From: Leptospiraceae bacterium | Lineage (GTDB): Bacteria > Spirochaetota > Leptospiria > Leptospirales > Leptospiraceae | Length of the DNA: 64,000 nt | Assembly (NCBI GenBank): GCA_024233865.1 | Contig: JACKPA010000002.1 | Span: 186,001 to 250,000 of the forward strand | Reading direction: 5' to 3' | In this document: positions 51,871-59,681 of the stretch, piece after piece | Numbering within the stretch: the stretch's first letter is position 1 | How the letters are laid out: every line of letters starts with the position of its first letter | The notes under the pieces: model-generated | What the model saw: the letters and a program-made list of their open reading frames with translations, nothing else | What the model was told of the DNA's origin: nothing | The model's database searches: none | Program-made: the position numbers and the translations under genes

Positions 51871-53895
51871 TTATTGAACTCCTTGTCTTTTATCTAAAAA
51901 TTCTTTGAGGGAAGCAGGAAAAACCAAATTTTGATTCATAAGCTCAATACTAGTGTTCAAATATGCTTTTGCTTTTTTGTGATGTGATTTGCAAAATAGG
52001 GGTGCTTTTTTGCATATATCAAATTGAATATGAGGGGGATCGACGGTGAAGTTAACCCCTCCGGCTCCGTCAGAGGTTCTAAATAAAAACAATTGGTCTT
52101 CCACCCAACCAAATACTGTTCCATAAGCAAAGTAAGCCGAGTTTGTTTTTGTATTCAATAGGTCTCTCCCCATTGCAGAAAAGTATATTTCTTTGTTTAC
52201 ATTTCCGATAATTGTAGGAATGACATCTAACTGAGAAGCTATATCGTTTCGAATCTCAGGCTTGAAACGAGACGGTGAATAGATCAAAAAAGGAATATTT
52301 CTATCTTCGTAGTAGTCTAAAAATCGATGGTGTGTATGATCAGCGACAAAAATGAAAATTGTATTGTCGAAATAAGGAGCTTGTCTTGCTTTTTCTAAGA
52401 AGCTTTGCAATGCCCAATCCGCATAATGATAAACATTTAGAAATTCATTATCAGCAGATTCTTTTCCGAAAATATTAAATTCTTCTTTCGGTGTTCTATA
52501 AGGATAATGAGTCGTCAGTGTTAAGACTGTTGCAAAAAAAGGTCTGTCTCCTTCCAGGCTTTTTAGTTTATTATGCAAAACGTCAAATACATCTGCATCA
52601 TCATATCCCCAAGCTCCTAAAGAATAACGATTCATCCTGTCTAGGTCTTGTTTACCGATGCTCTCATCAAATCCCCAATGTGGCATCATTTTGTGTTTAT
52701 TATCAAAGCTCAAATCCCCACCAGTGACAAAAAAAGTTCTGTAATTGGCTTGACGCATAATACTGCCAATCCCGGAAAAAAAAACCATTGCCTGAGGAGT
52801 TCGAACGACAGTAAGTCCTGGTCTATCTGGAATTCCAGTGAGAAGTGACATCATTCCATTTGGAGTTCTTCCACCAGAGGCAAAAAAGCGTTTAAAGAAG
52901 ATTCCTTCCTTTAGCAGCTTATTGAAATAAGGTGCTACTTCTTTTCCATTTACTTTTCCATCCGTAATCGGATTGATAAATTTTCCTGTCCAATTTTCCA
53001 ACATAACTAAAACGATATTAGGGTTTTTGGCATCTTTATTTTTGGGAATTGTTTTTCTGAGAAGAGGGTATTCTTCGCTTACAAAAGTTGCACCTTTATA
53101 GGAAATTTCTTTTCTAACAATGGCAATGGCTTCCTTGAAATCCATTTTATCACTTCTTGAGACAGAATGACTCTTTAAATCAACAATAGCAGTGTATACT
53201 CCGTTTAACGCCAGGTTATTAACCATTGTATTATTAGAAATAATTGCGTTACTTGTACGAATCGGATTGTTTTGCAATCCACCTCTGACCCCTACGGCAA
53301 CAAACGAAAAAGCAATAAGCACCTTAATTAATGAGCTAAAGAAACTCGTTTCCAAATGAGAATAGTTATGGTATCTTTGGTAAACTCGAAAAGAAGTAAA
53401 AGTTAGCACGGCTAATACAAGAACTCCTCCAAAAAAAACAAACTTATTTTCTTCGAGTAAGGAGTTCACTATTAAAATTAGGTCTTTACCCAAAAAAACA
53501 TAAGCTTCATAACCAATATGTTTATTTGCGTGTTCAAAATAGAGAATATCCGCGATCAGAATAGCTACGATAAAAACGACTAATAGAATTGGGGTGAATG
53601 ACCAAAAGAATACGTACAATTTTTTTCGATTTAAGAAATCAATGCAGGAGAGAATAAACAAAAAACCAAAAACGATGCAAATAGAAGAAATATCAAAACG
53701 CAATCCTTCTACAAATGCCATAAGAATTTTGGAATAATGTATTTCTCGAAAATCAATTCTATAGGCATACTTTAAGAAAAAAATAATTCTATACAATGTA
53801 AATATAGGAATACAAAGTAAAAATAAAGTCCCAAAAAATTTGAAATTATAAGAGAAAAAAATTTTTTTTAAATAGTTGATAATTTTGTTTTTCAT
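51871..53895 (-). CDS. LTA synthase-like sulfatase-fold membrane enzyme
   Basis: A 674-residue enzyme with five N-terminal membrane helices (about 15-190) and an extracytoplasmic sulfatase-type domain (about 290-620). Motifs are N-I-V-L-V-M-L-E-N-W (metal Glu, near 293), the nucleophile Thr in A-S-G-G-R-T-P-N-G-M (near 345), L-T-L-T-T-H-Y-P-Y (near 460) and I-F-V-A-D-H-T-H-H (near 520, metal Asp/His). Relatives transfer glycerol phosphate or phosphoethanolamine to envelope glycans; in a diderm this is more likely an envelope glycan modifier than true lipoteichoic acid synthesis. Substrate is inferred only at class level. Confidence 0.85.
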   Translation of the reverse strand: MKNKIINYLKKIFFSYNFKFFGTLFLLCIPIFTLYRIIFFLKYAYRIDFREIHYSKILMAFVEGLRFDISSICIVFGFLFILSCIDFLNRKKLYVFFWSFTPILLVVFIVAILIADILYFEHANKHIGYEAYVFLGKDLILIVNSLLEENKFVFFGGVLVLAVLTFTSFRVYQRYHNYSHLETSFFSSLIKVLIAFSFVAVGVRGGLQNNPIRTSNAIISNNTMVNNLALNGVYTAIVDLKSHSVSRSDKMDFKEAIAIVRKEISYKGATFVSEEYPLLRKTIPKNKDAKNPNIVLVMLENWTGKFINPITDGKVNGKEVAPYFNKLLKEGIFFKRFFASGGRTPNGMMSLLTGIPDRPGLTVVRTPQAMVFFSGIGSIMRQANYRTFFVTGGDLSFDNKHKMMPHWGFDESIGKQDLDRMNRYSLGAWGYDDADVFDVLHNKLKSLEGDRPFFATVLTLTTHYPYRTPKEEFNIFGKESADNEFLNVYHYADWALQSFLEKARQAPYFDNTIFIFVADHTHHRFLDYYEDRNIPFLIYSPSRFKPEIRNDIASQLDVIPTIIGNVNKEIYFSAMGRDLLNTKTNSAYFAYGTVFGWVEDQLFLFRTSDGAGGVNFTVDPPHIQFDICKKAPLFCKSHHKKAKAYLNTSIELMNQNLVFPASLKEFLDKRQGVQ

Positions 53896-53934
53896 AATTT
53901 ATCTACAAAACGATAGAGGTTTTTTACTGAGTAA

Positions 53935-54735
53935 CTACTTCCTACTTTTTTTAAACCATGGAAAAAAGACACTCGTAGATTTAACATAATTTTCCCAAGC
54001 GGCACCTTTGCTCTTTTTATTTTGTTCCTCAGTAGCTGGGATTCCAGTTACCTTAAATATGGAAGTAATAATCAATATGGGAGCAATTAGACCTACAAAA
54101 CCATAAGGGGCGTATAAGGCAAATCCTCCCCACGAAAGCCATACCAAAGATTCAAAAAAGTAATTCGGATGACGTGAGTAATACCAAAGACCTTTGTCGC
54201 AAACCTTACCTTTGTTTGCCTCATTCTTTTTAAACGAGTAGAGTTGGTAGTCAGACAGTGTTTCTCCTATCCAAGCCATTAAAAATAGAATGCTAAAAAT
54301 GATTTCCCAAATTTGTAATTGATTGTTTGCATTTAAGGATATAAACAAAAAAGGAAGACTTAAAAAAACGTTTAGTAACCCTTGAGATTGATAAAATAGA
54401 AAAAATTTAAATCCAACGTTTGGTTTCCACAATTCTCTAAGTGTTATGTATCGACCTTCTTCTTTTGCTTTCCAAATTCTGGTAAAAAATAGGTAAGCAC
54501 TCAAGCGTACTGACCAAATTCCTACCATGGATAGTAATAGGGTGCTCCTACTGGTGAGCATTTCTTTTGAATTGAAAAATGTGTAGAAGCAAGCCAGCAT
54601 AAAAAGGGATAATCCCCATCCGGCATCTACCAAAGCAGCATTTTTTAGGGGAAAATGCAAAAGCCAAAGTAAACTCATAAAAAAGAATATAAACAGCCAA
54701 CCTACAGAAATGTTATAAAATACTTGCTCTATCAT
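53935..54735 (-). CDS. DUF1295 membrane protein (steroid-reductase/ICMT-like fold)
   Basis: A 266-residue membrane protein with about seven helices. The C-terminal block G-L-W-Y-Y-S-R-H-P-N-Y-F-F-E (near 183-196) and P-A-T-E-E-Q-N-K-K-S near 235, followed by W-E-N-Y-V-K-S-T-S-V-F-F-P-W, are the marks of DUF1295, related to isoprenylcysteine methyltransferases and steroid 5-alpha reductases. R-H-P-N-Y-F-x-E is the likely cofactor-binding site. The reaction is unknown. It overlaps no gene but lies 4 bases after the acidic protein gene upstream. Confidence 0.9.
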   Translation of the reverse strand: MIEQVFYNISVGWLFIFFFMSLLWLLHFPLKNAALVDAGWGLSLFMLACFYTFFNSKEMLTSRSTLLLSMVGIWSVRLSAYLFFTRIWKAKEEGRYITLRELWKPNVGFKFFLFYQSQGLLNVFLSLPFLFISLNANNQLQIWEIIFSILFLMAWIGETLSDYQLYSFKKNEANKGKVCDKGLWYYSRHPNYFFESLVWLSWGGFALYAPYGFVGLIAPILIITSIFKVTGIPATEEQNKKSKGAAWENYVKSTSVFFPWFKKSRK

Positions 54736-54739
54736 TATT

Positions 54740-55063
54740 TTAAACTAAGCCTTTTATCTCTTCTTTGACAAAAGGTAAGTTTTTATAGATACCTTTTAAA
54801 TCCTCAATTTTTGTAGAATCATAGTTTTCACTAACAAAATATTGATAACATCTTAGTTTTTCCTCATAAAACTCTCTTATTTCTCTTTCTTCATCTCGAA
54901 AGTGAATCTTATTTAGAATCGGAGCAATAAATTTAACTTTTAAATCTTCTTCCTTGTATATTTCGATAAAATTCTTCTCTTCACGCAATAGATCACTTAA
55001 AAAATCCTCTTCATCCTCTGATAAACAAATACTATTTTCTAAAAATTCCTCTAAGCTCATCAT
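54740..55063 (-). CDS. Acidic protein of unknown function
   Basis: A 107-residue, strongly acidic protein without signal peptide or membrane segment, made of helices rich in E, D, F and Y (S-E-D-E-E-D-F-L-S-D-L-L-R-E-E near the start; F-R-D-E-E-R-E-I-R-E-F-Y-E-E in the middle). TCCTCC on the plus strand before its start marks a strong Shine-Dalgarno sequence. It lies in a run with the methyltransferase upstream (25-base gap) and the DUF1295 gene downstream (4-base gap). No family is recognised. Confidence 0.6.
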   Translation of the reverse strand: MMSLEEFLENSICLSEDEEDFLSDLLREEKNFIEIYKEEDLKVKFIAPILNKIHFRDEEREIREFYEEKLRCYQYFVSENYDSTKIEDLKGIYKNLPFVKEEIKGLV

Positions 55064-55088
55064 TCCTCCTTAGGTTTGGCAGATTGGC

Positions 55089-56387
55089 TTACTGCCCAGT
55101 AGTGTATATGTGAACTTTGAAGTAATCCCCTTCCGGAAAAGTATCTATAACAGGGTGATCGATTTCATTTAACAGCTTGATTGGTTTTTTGTATTCGACT
55201 TTTTTGAATTTGAAAACTTCTTGTGCTATATTTTCAAATTGATTCGAGTGAATTCGGTTGGAGCATGAGCACATAACCAGAATTCCCGGGTTTGACATGA
55301 CATTTAAGCAGCTTTCCATTAATTTTTGATAAATCAGTTTTGCCTTTCTCTTATCTTTTGAGGAAGAAGTCAAACTAGGAGGATCAATAATCACTACATC
55401 AAAAACTTGATTGATTTCCTCCAAGAGAGCCTCAATATTTTTAAAAATATTTCCTTTTATGATTTTTTGTTTTTCGGAATTGGGAGTATTCAATTTATGA
55501 ATGTTTAAAGCTGAGACGCTATCTTCGACGGACACAATAGATTTTGCACCAGCTACCTCCAAACACTTGGAAAGCAAACCGTTATTGGAAAATAAATTTA
55601 ACACATTCCGATTTTTAAACACTTCCGAATTTTCAAGAATGTATCTTCTTAAATTTCGAATATCATTGTATATTCCACCTTTTTGGGATAAAGTATTTAT
55701 GGTATATGTAATTTTCTTAAAATTAATCTCAACTTGTGTGTGTATTTTGCCTCTTATCACCCTATAATCCGAATTTTCTAAAAATTGGTCTTCCGTTCGG
55801 TTTGGTTTTTTTAATAAAATGCAAGAAACATCCAAATTCCAGTGAAGAGTTAAAAAATTGTATACAACAAAACCAATATATCTAGCCATGGGATAAAGAG
55901 ATTTGGAATAAATGGAAAAAACCAAAACATCATTATGAAAGTCGATTGTGATGCCCGGAATACTATCATTTTCCCCATGAATTAGACGCAAACTATTTGT
56001 TTCTCTTAGTAATGGAAGTCTTGAAGATAGCTTTTTCTTAATTAAATTTTTAAAAAATCCCAAAGAAAAGTTATCTCCAAAATAAATCATTCTTACGGCT
56101 ATCAATCCAATATGAGAATAGATTCCGATTCCTAAATGTTTGCCAGTTTCATCCAAAAAGTACACCCAATTTCCGTTTTTTAGTTTTGGTAAATTGGGCG
56201 CATTATTAAAATTATTTCTGAATATCCAAGGATGCTGGTTTTTTATGACATTCCCAACCTCGCTCCCTTCGACTACGCTCAGGGAACGGTTGTTTACGCT
56301 CAAGGGTCGGTTGCGTATACTCAAGGGTCGGTTGCGTATACTCAAGGGTCGGTTGCGTATACTCAAGGGTCGGTTGCGTATACTCAA
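55089..56387 (-). CDS. Class I SAM-dependent rRNA methyltransferase (RlmI-like), N-terminus built from repeats
   Basis: A protein of up to 432 residues of the RlmI/YccW type (23S rRNA cytosine-5 methyltransferase) or a relative. A PUA-like region opens with N-V-I-K-N-Q-H-P-W-I-F (near 48-58). L-I-H-G-E-N-D-S-I-P-G-I-T-I-D (near 130), N-L-F-S-N-N-G-L-L-S (near 262), D-V-V-I-I-D-P-P-S-L (near 335) and the catalytic-type C-S-C-S-N (near 375) follow. The first 44 residues are not family sequence: they are heptads I-R-N-R-P-L-S from a 21-base tandem repeat. No ATG, GTG or TTG lies between the repeat and the PUA part, so translation must begin at a TTG inside the repeat or at a rare codon. The methyltransferase call is firm; the start is open. 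Confidence 0.85.
   Translation of the reverse strand: MSIRNRPLSIRNRPLSIRNRPLSIRNRPLSVNNRSLSVVEGSEVGNVIKNQHPWIFRNNFNNAPNLPKLKNGNWVYFLDETGKHLGIGIYSHIGLIAVRMIYFGDNFSLGFFKNLIKKKLSSRLPLLRETNSLRLIHGENDSIPGITIDFHNDVLVFSIYSKSLYPMARYIGFVVYNFLTLHWNLDVSCILLKKPNRTEDQFLENSDYRVIRGKIHTQVEINFKKITYTINTLSQKGGIYNDIRNLRRYILENSEVFKNRNVLNLFSNNGLLSKCLEVAGAKSIVSVEDSVSALNIHKLNTPNSEKQKIIKGNIFKNIEALLEEINQVFDVVIIDPPSLTSSSKDKRKAKLIYQKLMESCLNVMSNPGILVMCSCSNRIHSNQFENIAQEVFKFKKVEYKKPIKLLNEIDHPVIDTFPEGDYFKVHIYTTGQ
56283..56387. repeat. 21-base tandem repeat (five units) at the start of the methyltransferase gene
   Basis: Four identical 21-base units GGGTCGGTTGCGTATACTCAA fill 56304-56387, preceded by one diverged unit (56283-56303) and by a C-C-C-T-T-C-G-A-C-T-A-C-G-C-T-C-A core (about 56266-56282) of the GAGCGTAGTCGAA family. 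On the minus strand every unit begins with TTG and stays in frame with the methyltransferase. Identity of the copies suggests recent expansion. Confidence 0.92.
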
Positions 56388-56404
56388 GGATAGTACCCCC
56401 GGTC

Positions 56405-56499
56405 ATTGAGCGTAGTCGAAATACTCGTATTGAGCGTAGCCGAAATACTCGTATTGAGCGTAATCGAAATACTCGTATTGAGCGTAGTCGAAATATCAA
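56405..56499. repeat. 24-base tandem repeat ATTGAGCGTAGTCGAAATACTCGT (four units)
   Basis: Three full 24-base units (56405-56428, 56429-56452, 56453-56476) and a partial fourth (56477 to about 56495) differ at one base each (AGTC, AGCC, AATC). They start right after the citrate synthase stop and fill the gap to the methyltransferase. Because the unit is a multiple of three, the gltA frame stays open past its TGA, as a run of Y-F-D-Y-A-Q-Y-E octapeptides, until a second TGA. The core GAGCGTAGTCGAA is shared with the elements at 34018 and 42193. Confidence 0.92.
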
Positions 56500-57785
56500 C
56501 CACCTTTTTTGGCATCATCGTAAGAAATTTCTTTTGGACCTACATAAACCTGCCTTGGTCTGCCAATTTTCATATCCGGTGATTCTATCATTTCTTTCCA
56601 TTGAGCAATCCACCCAGGTAACCTACCCATTCCAAACATTACCGTAAACATATTAACAGGTATACCTAAAGCTCTATATATTATTCCACTATAAAAGTCA
56701 ACATTCGGATACAATTTTCTTTCTACAAAAAAGTCATCAGTTAATGCGGCTTCTTCCAATTCAATGGCAATATCCAAAAGATGGTCTTTCACACCCAGTT
56801 TATTCAAAACTTTATAGGTTGCTTTTTTGATAATTTTTGCTCTTGGATCATAGTTTTTATACACTCTGTGTCCAAAACCACTCAATCGAAAATTTGAAAA
56901 TTTTTGTTTTGATTTTTCTATAACTTGTTTTACTGTTAGACCGCTATCATGAATTTCATTTAGCATTTCCAGCACTTCTTGGTTGGCACCTCCATGCCTT
57001 GGACCCCACAATGCACAAATACCGGAAGAAATGGCTGCATAAATATTTGCCAGACTAGAACCAACTAGCCTCACGGTTGAAGCTGAGCAGTTTTGCTCAT
57101 GATCTGCGTGTAAAATTAAAAGCAAATCCAACGCTTCTTCTGCTATAGGGTCGATTTCGTATTCTTCCGTTGGTACGGCAAACATCATGTTTAAAAAATT
57201 TTGACAGTAATTTAAAGCATTTATTGGGTGAATAGAAGGTTGACCTATTGATTTTTTAAAGGCAAAAGCTGCAATTGTCGGAAATTTGGCAAGCAATCGT
57301 ATAATGGAAATTTCACGATGTTCCGGATTTGTCGGATCATAAGAATCTTGATAATAGGTTGATAATGAAGCAATCATACAAGACATAATCGCCATGGGAT
57401 GTCCGTCTTTTGGAAATCCAACGTAGAGTCGTTTTAAATCTTCATGGATTAGAGTATGTTTTGTAATAGCACTGTTCCATTCTTTCAGCTCGGACTCATT
57501 TGGGAGTTTTCCATAAATAAGCAGGTAGGCAACTTCCGTAAAGGTAGATTTTTCTGCCAATTGCTCGATAGGAATTCCTCTGTATCTTAAAATACCATTT
57601 TCTCCATCCAGAAATGTAATTGCACTTGTACAAGCTCCTGTGTTTAAATAGCCATTGTCTAAGGTTATATAACCCGACATAGCCCTAAGTTTGGAAATAT
57701 CTATAGCCGTTTCGTTTTCTGTTCCAACTATAATCGGAAGTTCAAACTCTTGACCGTTAACTTTAAGAATCGCTTTCTCATTCAT
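56496..57785 (-). CDS. gltA: Citrate synthase
   Basis: A 429-residue type II citrate synthase that condenses acetyl-CoA and oxaloacetate. It shows I-L-R-Y-R-G-I-P-I-E-Q-L-A (near 85), H-A-D-H-E-Q-N-C-S-A-S-T (near 228, catalytic His), L-W-G-P-R-H-G-G-A-N (near 262, second His) and G-F-G-H-R-V-Y-K-N-Y-D-P-R (near 307), with the catalytic Asp in V-D-F-Y-S-G (near 365). The N-terminal beta domain of the type II enzymes (about 1-50) is present. The gap upstream (about 200 AT-rich bases) probably holds its promoter. The stop is immediately followed by the 24-base repeat array. Confidence 0.96.
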   Translation of the reverse strand: MNEKAILKVNGQEFELPIIVGTENETAIDISKLRAMSGYITLDNGYLNTGACTSAITFLDGENGILRYRGIPIEQLAEKSTFTEVAYLLIYGKLPNESELKEWNSAITKHTLIHEDLKRLYVGFPKDGHPMAIMSCMIASLSTYYQDSYDPTNPEHREISIIRLLAKFPTIAAFAFKKSIGQPSIHPINALNYCQNFLNMMFAVPTEEYEIDPIAEEALDLLLILHADHEQNCSASTVRLVGSSLANIYAAISSGICALWGPRHGGANQEVLEMLNEIHDSGLTVKQVIEKSKQKFSNFRLSGFGHRVYKNYDPRAKIIKKATYKVLNKLGVKDHLLDIAIELEEAALTDDFFVERKLYPNVDFYSGIIYRALGIPVNMFTVMFGMGRLPGWIAQWKEMIESPDMKIGRPRQVYVGPKEISYDDAKKGG

Positions 57786-57994
57786 TGTAAACTATTCCTT
57801 TTTTCTTTTTCTGACGTTTTTAGCAAAACTTATACATGCAATAATCATACTAATTATTACAATTTCTACTATAAATCTTTATGGAATATCTATAGCATAA
57901 TTATAACCTTATTTTTGTATAAACAAAAAATCTTTTTAAAATTATTTTTTCACCCAACTCATAACCAATCTTTTTCTTTTAAAAACTTATGTCC

Positions 57995-58249
57995 TTACGA
58001 AAACTTTAAACCGGAAATTTCTTTATGCAGTCTTCTAAAATCTGCCTCTATTTCTTTTGCACTGGTGGAAGATTTAATCTGACTTGCAAGCTCAATCCCA
58101 TTATTTATGTTTTCTAATAGTAGCTTTTTTTCAGCGACAAAACGGCTCTGTGGCATCATTTTCCTTTCCGAACGAAATCTTGTAGCTTGCGAATCTATAA
58201 TTTTTGTAAGTTGATTGAGTATATTAATTTTTTCGTTTTCTGTTCCCAT
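57995..58249 (-). CDS. Small helical protein at the end of the type II secretion operon
   Basis: An 84-residue, charged, helical protein without signal peptide (M-G-T-E-N-E-K-I-N-I-L-N-Q-L-T at the start; I-E-A-D-F-R-R-L-H-K-E-I near the end). It starts 12 bases after the gspN stop and is probably the last gene of that transcript. No family is recognised. Its place may be shared by chance or may reflect a link to secretion. Confidence 0.65.
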   Translation of the reverse strand: MGTENEKINILNQLTKIIDSQATRFRSERKMMPQSRFVAEKKLLLENINNGIELASQIKSSTSAKEIEADFRRLHKEISGLKFS

Positions 58250-58261
58250 TTGTTTATCCTC

Positions 58262-59143
58262 TTAGAGTCCTAAATTTGGTAAATCAGCCTTTGGGCTTGC
58301 AATAGTCCCACTGAGGGGCACACATGGTTTACCATCTTGTTTCGGAATAGCTTCCATCCAACCTCGAATATCCGGCCTTCTGCTTAAAAATTCATTTGTA
58401 AATTCCAGGCACACGGCAATATTCAGACCGGTATTTTCAAATCTAGGACGAAATATTAGTTTTCCTTTTATGTCAATACTGGCAATGGAAGTTTTTAGGT
58501 TTGCTTTTTCAACCACTAAAGTTGTCCCCGTCTTTTTTGTTGAGATAATCAAGCTCTTTATGGTTACTCCTTTTATATCACCAATCAAAGGAACTTCTGG
58601 AGTATTAACAACAACTCCTTTTAGAGCCTCTATATTAATAGTGCCATGAATACCGGAAATCCAGTCTTTATTTATATCGTTCAAGGCGTAAGAGATTACA
58701 ACACTTCCAAATTTTAACTCGACATTTTTCCATTGAAAGTTAAGGGAGAGCGTTTCCATGTCACCTATAACTTTCTTTTTATAAAGTCCTAAAAAACTAA
58801 CATCAACTGACGCTTCCTCGGACTTCAGGTGAATATCCGAGTCAGTATCAACGCTAAAATGGTCTACTTTAATAGGTCGGAACATAGAGAGATTTACCTT
58901 TCTAAAATCAACCACAGTGCCGGATTTATCTAAAGCTTGCACTATAAATAATCTCGTCATCTCCTCATAGGGAAAAAGAAGGATCACAAATAAAATGAAA
59001 AATAGGAATCCACCAATCCATAAAACTAACTTTTGTATAAAAGTATAGGTTGTCGCATCTTGCTCTACGTCCAAACCAGCTGCTTCTAAGTCTTCAGCAC
59101 CAAGATCTTCCTCCAGGTATTCTTCTAGTTGTGTATCAGGCAT
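58262..59143 (-). CDS. gspN: Type II secretion system protein N
   Basis: A 293-residue GspN-like protein. An acidic cytoplasmic leader (1-33) is followed by one membrane helix (about 35-60) and a periplasmic beta-rich domain with repeated strands (V-D-F-R-K-V-N-L-S-M-F-R-P-I-K-V near 80, L-S-L-N-F-Q-W-K-N-V-E-L near 128, I-D-I-K-G-K-L-I-F-R-P-R-F near 225), like an AsmA-type fold. GspN is not essential in all systems; here it closes the cytoplasmic-membrane platform cluster. The start overlaps the gspM end by 8 bases. Assignment rests on fold pattern and gene order. Confidence 0.75.
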   Translation of the reverse strand: MPDTQLEEYLEEDLGAEDLEAAGLDVEQDATTYTFIQKLVLWIGGFLFFILFVILLFPYEEMTRLFIVQALDKSGTVVDFRKVNLSMFRPIKVDHFSVDTDSDIHLKSEEASVDVSFLGLYKKKVIGDMETLSLNFQWKNVELKFGSVVISYALNDINKDWISGIHGTINIEALKGVVVNTPEVPLIGDIKGVTIKSLIISTKKTGTTLVVEKANLKTSIASIDIKGKLIFRPRFENTGLNIAVCLEFTNEFLSRRPDIRGWMEAIPKQDGKPCVPLSGTIASPKADLPNLGL

Positions 59144-59669
59144 CTTTTTTTATCCTACTATAAGATGATAGTCTAATGGTTACGTCAAAAAGTTCTTTTC
59201 CAGCCAAAGGCCTTTTAAATGAAAAATGTTCAACCCTTCCGTTCATTTGTTTTCCAACTTCAATATCATAGATCATTTTCATAACACTGGGCAAAGGAAC
59301 GGAGTTTAAGGTAACCTCAATGGTGAGTTTATTGTATTCCTTTTGGATCGCATTTGTTGAATCTTTAATGTTTGCAACCTTATCTTTTAGTTCATGTCGA
59401 ATTAAAATGATGTCTAATTTTTTATACAAATTGCTAATCTCTTCTTCTTCACCGGATTTGATAGATTTATAATAGTTATAATCCTTTAAAAGCCTATCCA
59501 ATTGGGAAAACTGTTCTCTTGTTTCCATCACTTCATCAGTCAAATTACTCCGAATGTTGGAAACTTTATACACAACAGAAAACAAAAAAAAGACAATAAG
59601 AAAAGTCCCACCGCCAAAAACGACAACCCTCTCTCTTTCATTTAACTTACTCAGCCATTCACCAAACAT
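59136..59669 (-). CDS. gspM: Type II secretion system protein M
   Basis: A 177-residue bitopic protein. A short cytoplasmic start with S-K-L-N-E-R-E-R-V-V-V-F-G (the family's L-x-x-R-E-R motif) leads into one membrane helix (about 16-37), a coiled coil (about 40-100) and a ferredoxin-like periplasmic domain. It is the partner of GspL in the inner-membrane platform. It starts 12 bases after the gspL stop, and its own stop overlaps gspN. Sequence is poorly conserved in this family; gene order makes the call. Confidence 0.8.
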   Translation of the reverse strand: MFGEWLSKLNERERVVVFGGGTFLIVFFLFSVVYKVSNIRSNLTDEVMETREQFSQLDRLLKDYNYYKSIKSGEEEEISNLYKKLDIILIRHELKDKVANIKDSTNAIQKEYNKLTIEVTLNSVPLPSVMKMIYDIEVGKQMNGRVEHFSFKRPLAGKELFDVTIRLSSYSRIKKDA

Positions 59670-59681
59670 TATTTTTAAACC

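Noticed and set aside
56283..56499. Regular repeats that could be taken for a CRISPR array
   Set aside because: The units (21 and 24 bases) follow each other directly with no spacers, and they are partly translated. They are tandem repeats.
56212..56499. A 95-codon minus-strand ORF made of L-E-Y-T-Q-P-T repeats
   Set aside because: It is the alternative frame of the two tandem arrays and ends inside the methyltransferase gene; no independent evidence.
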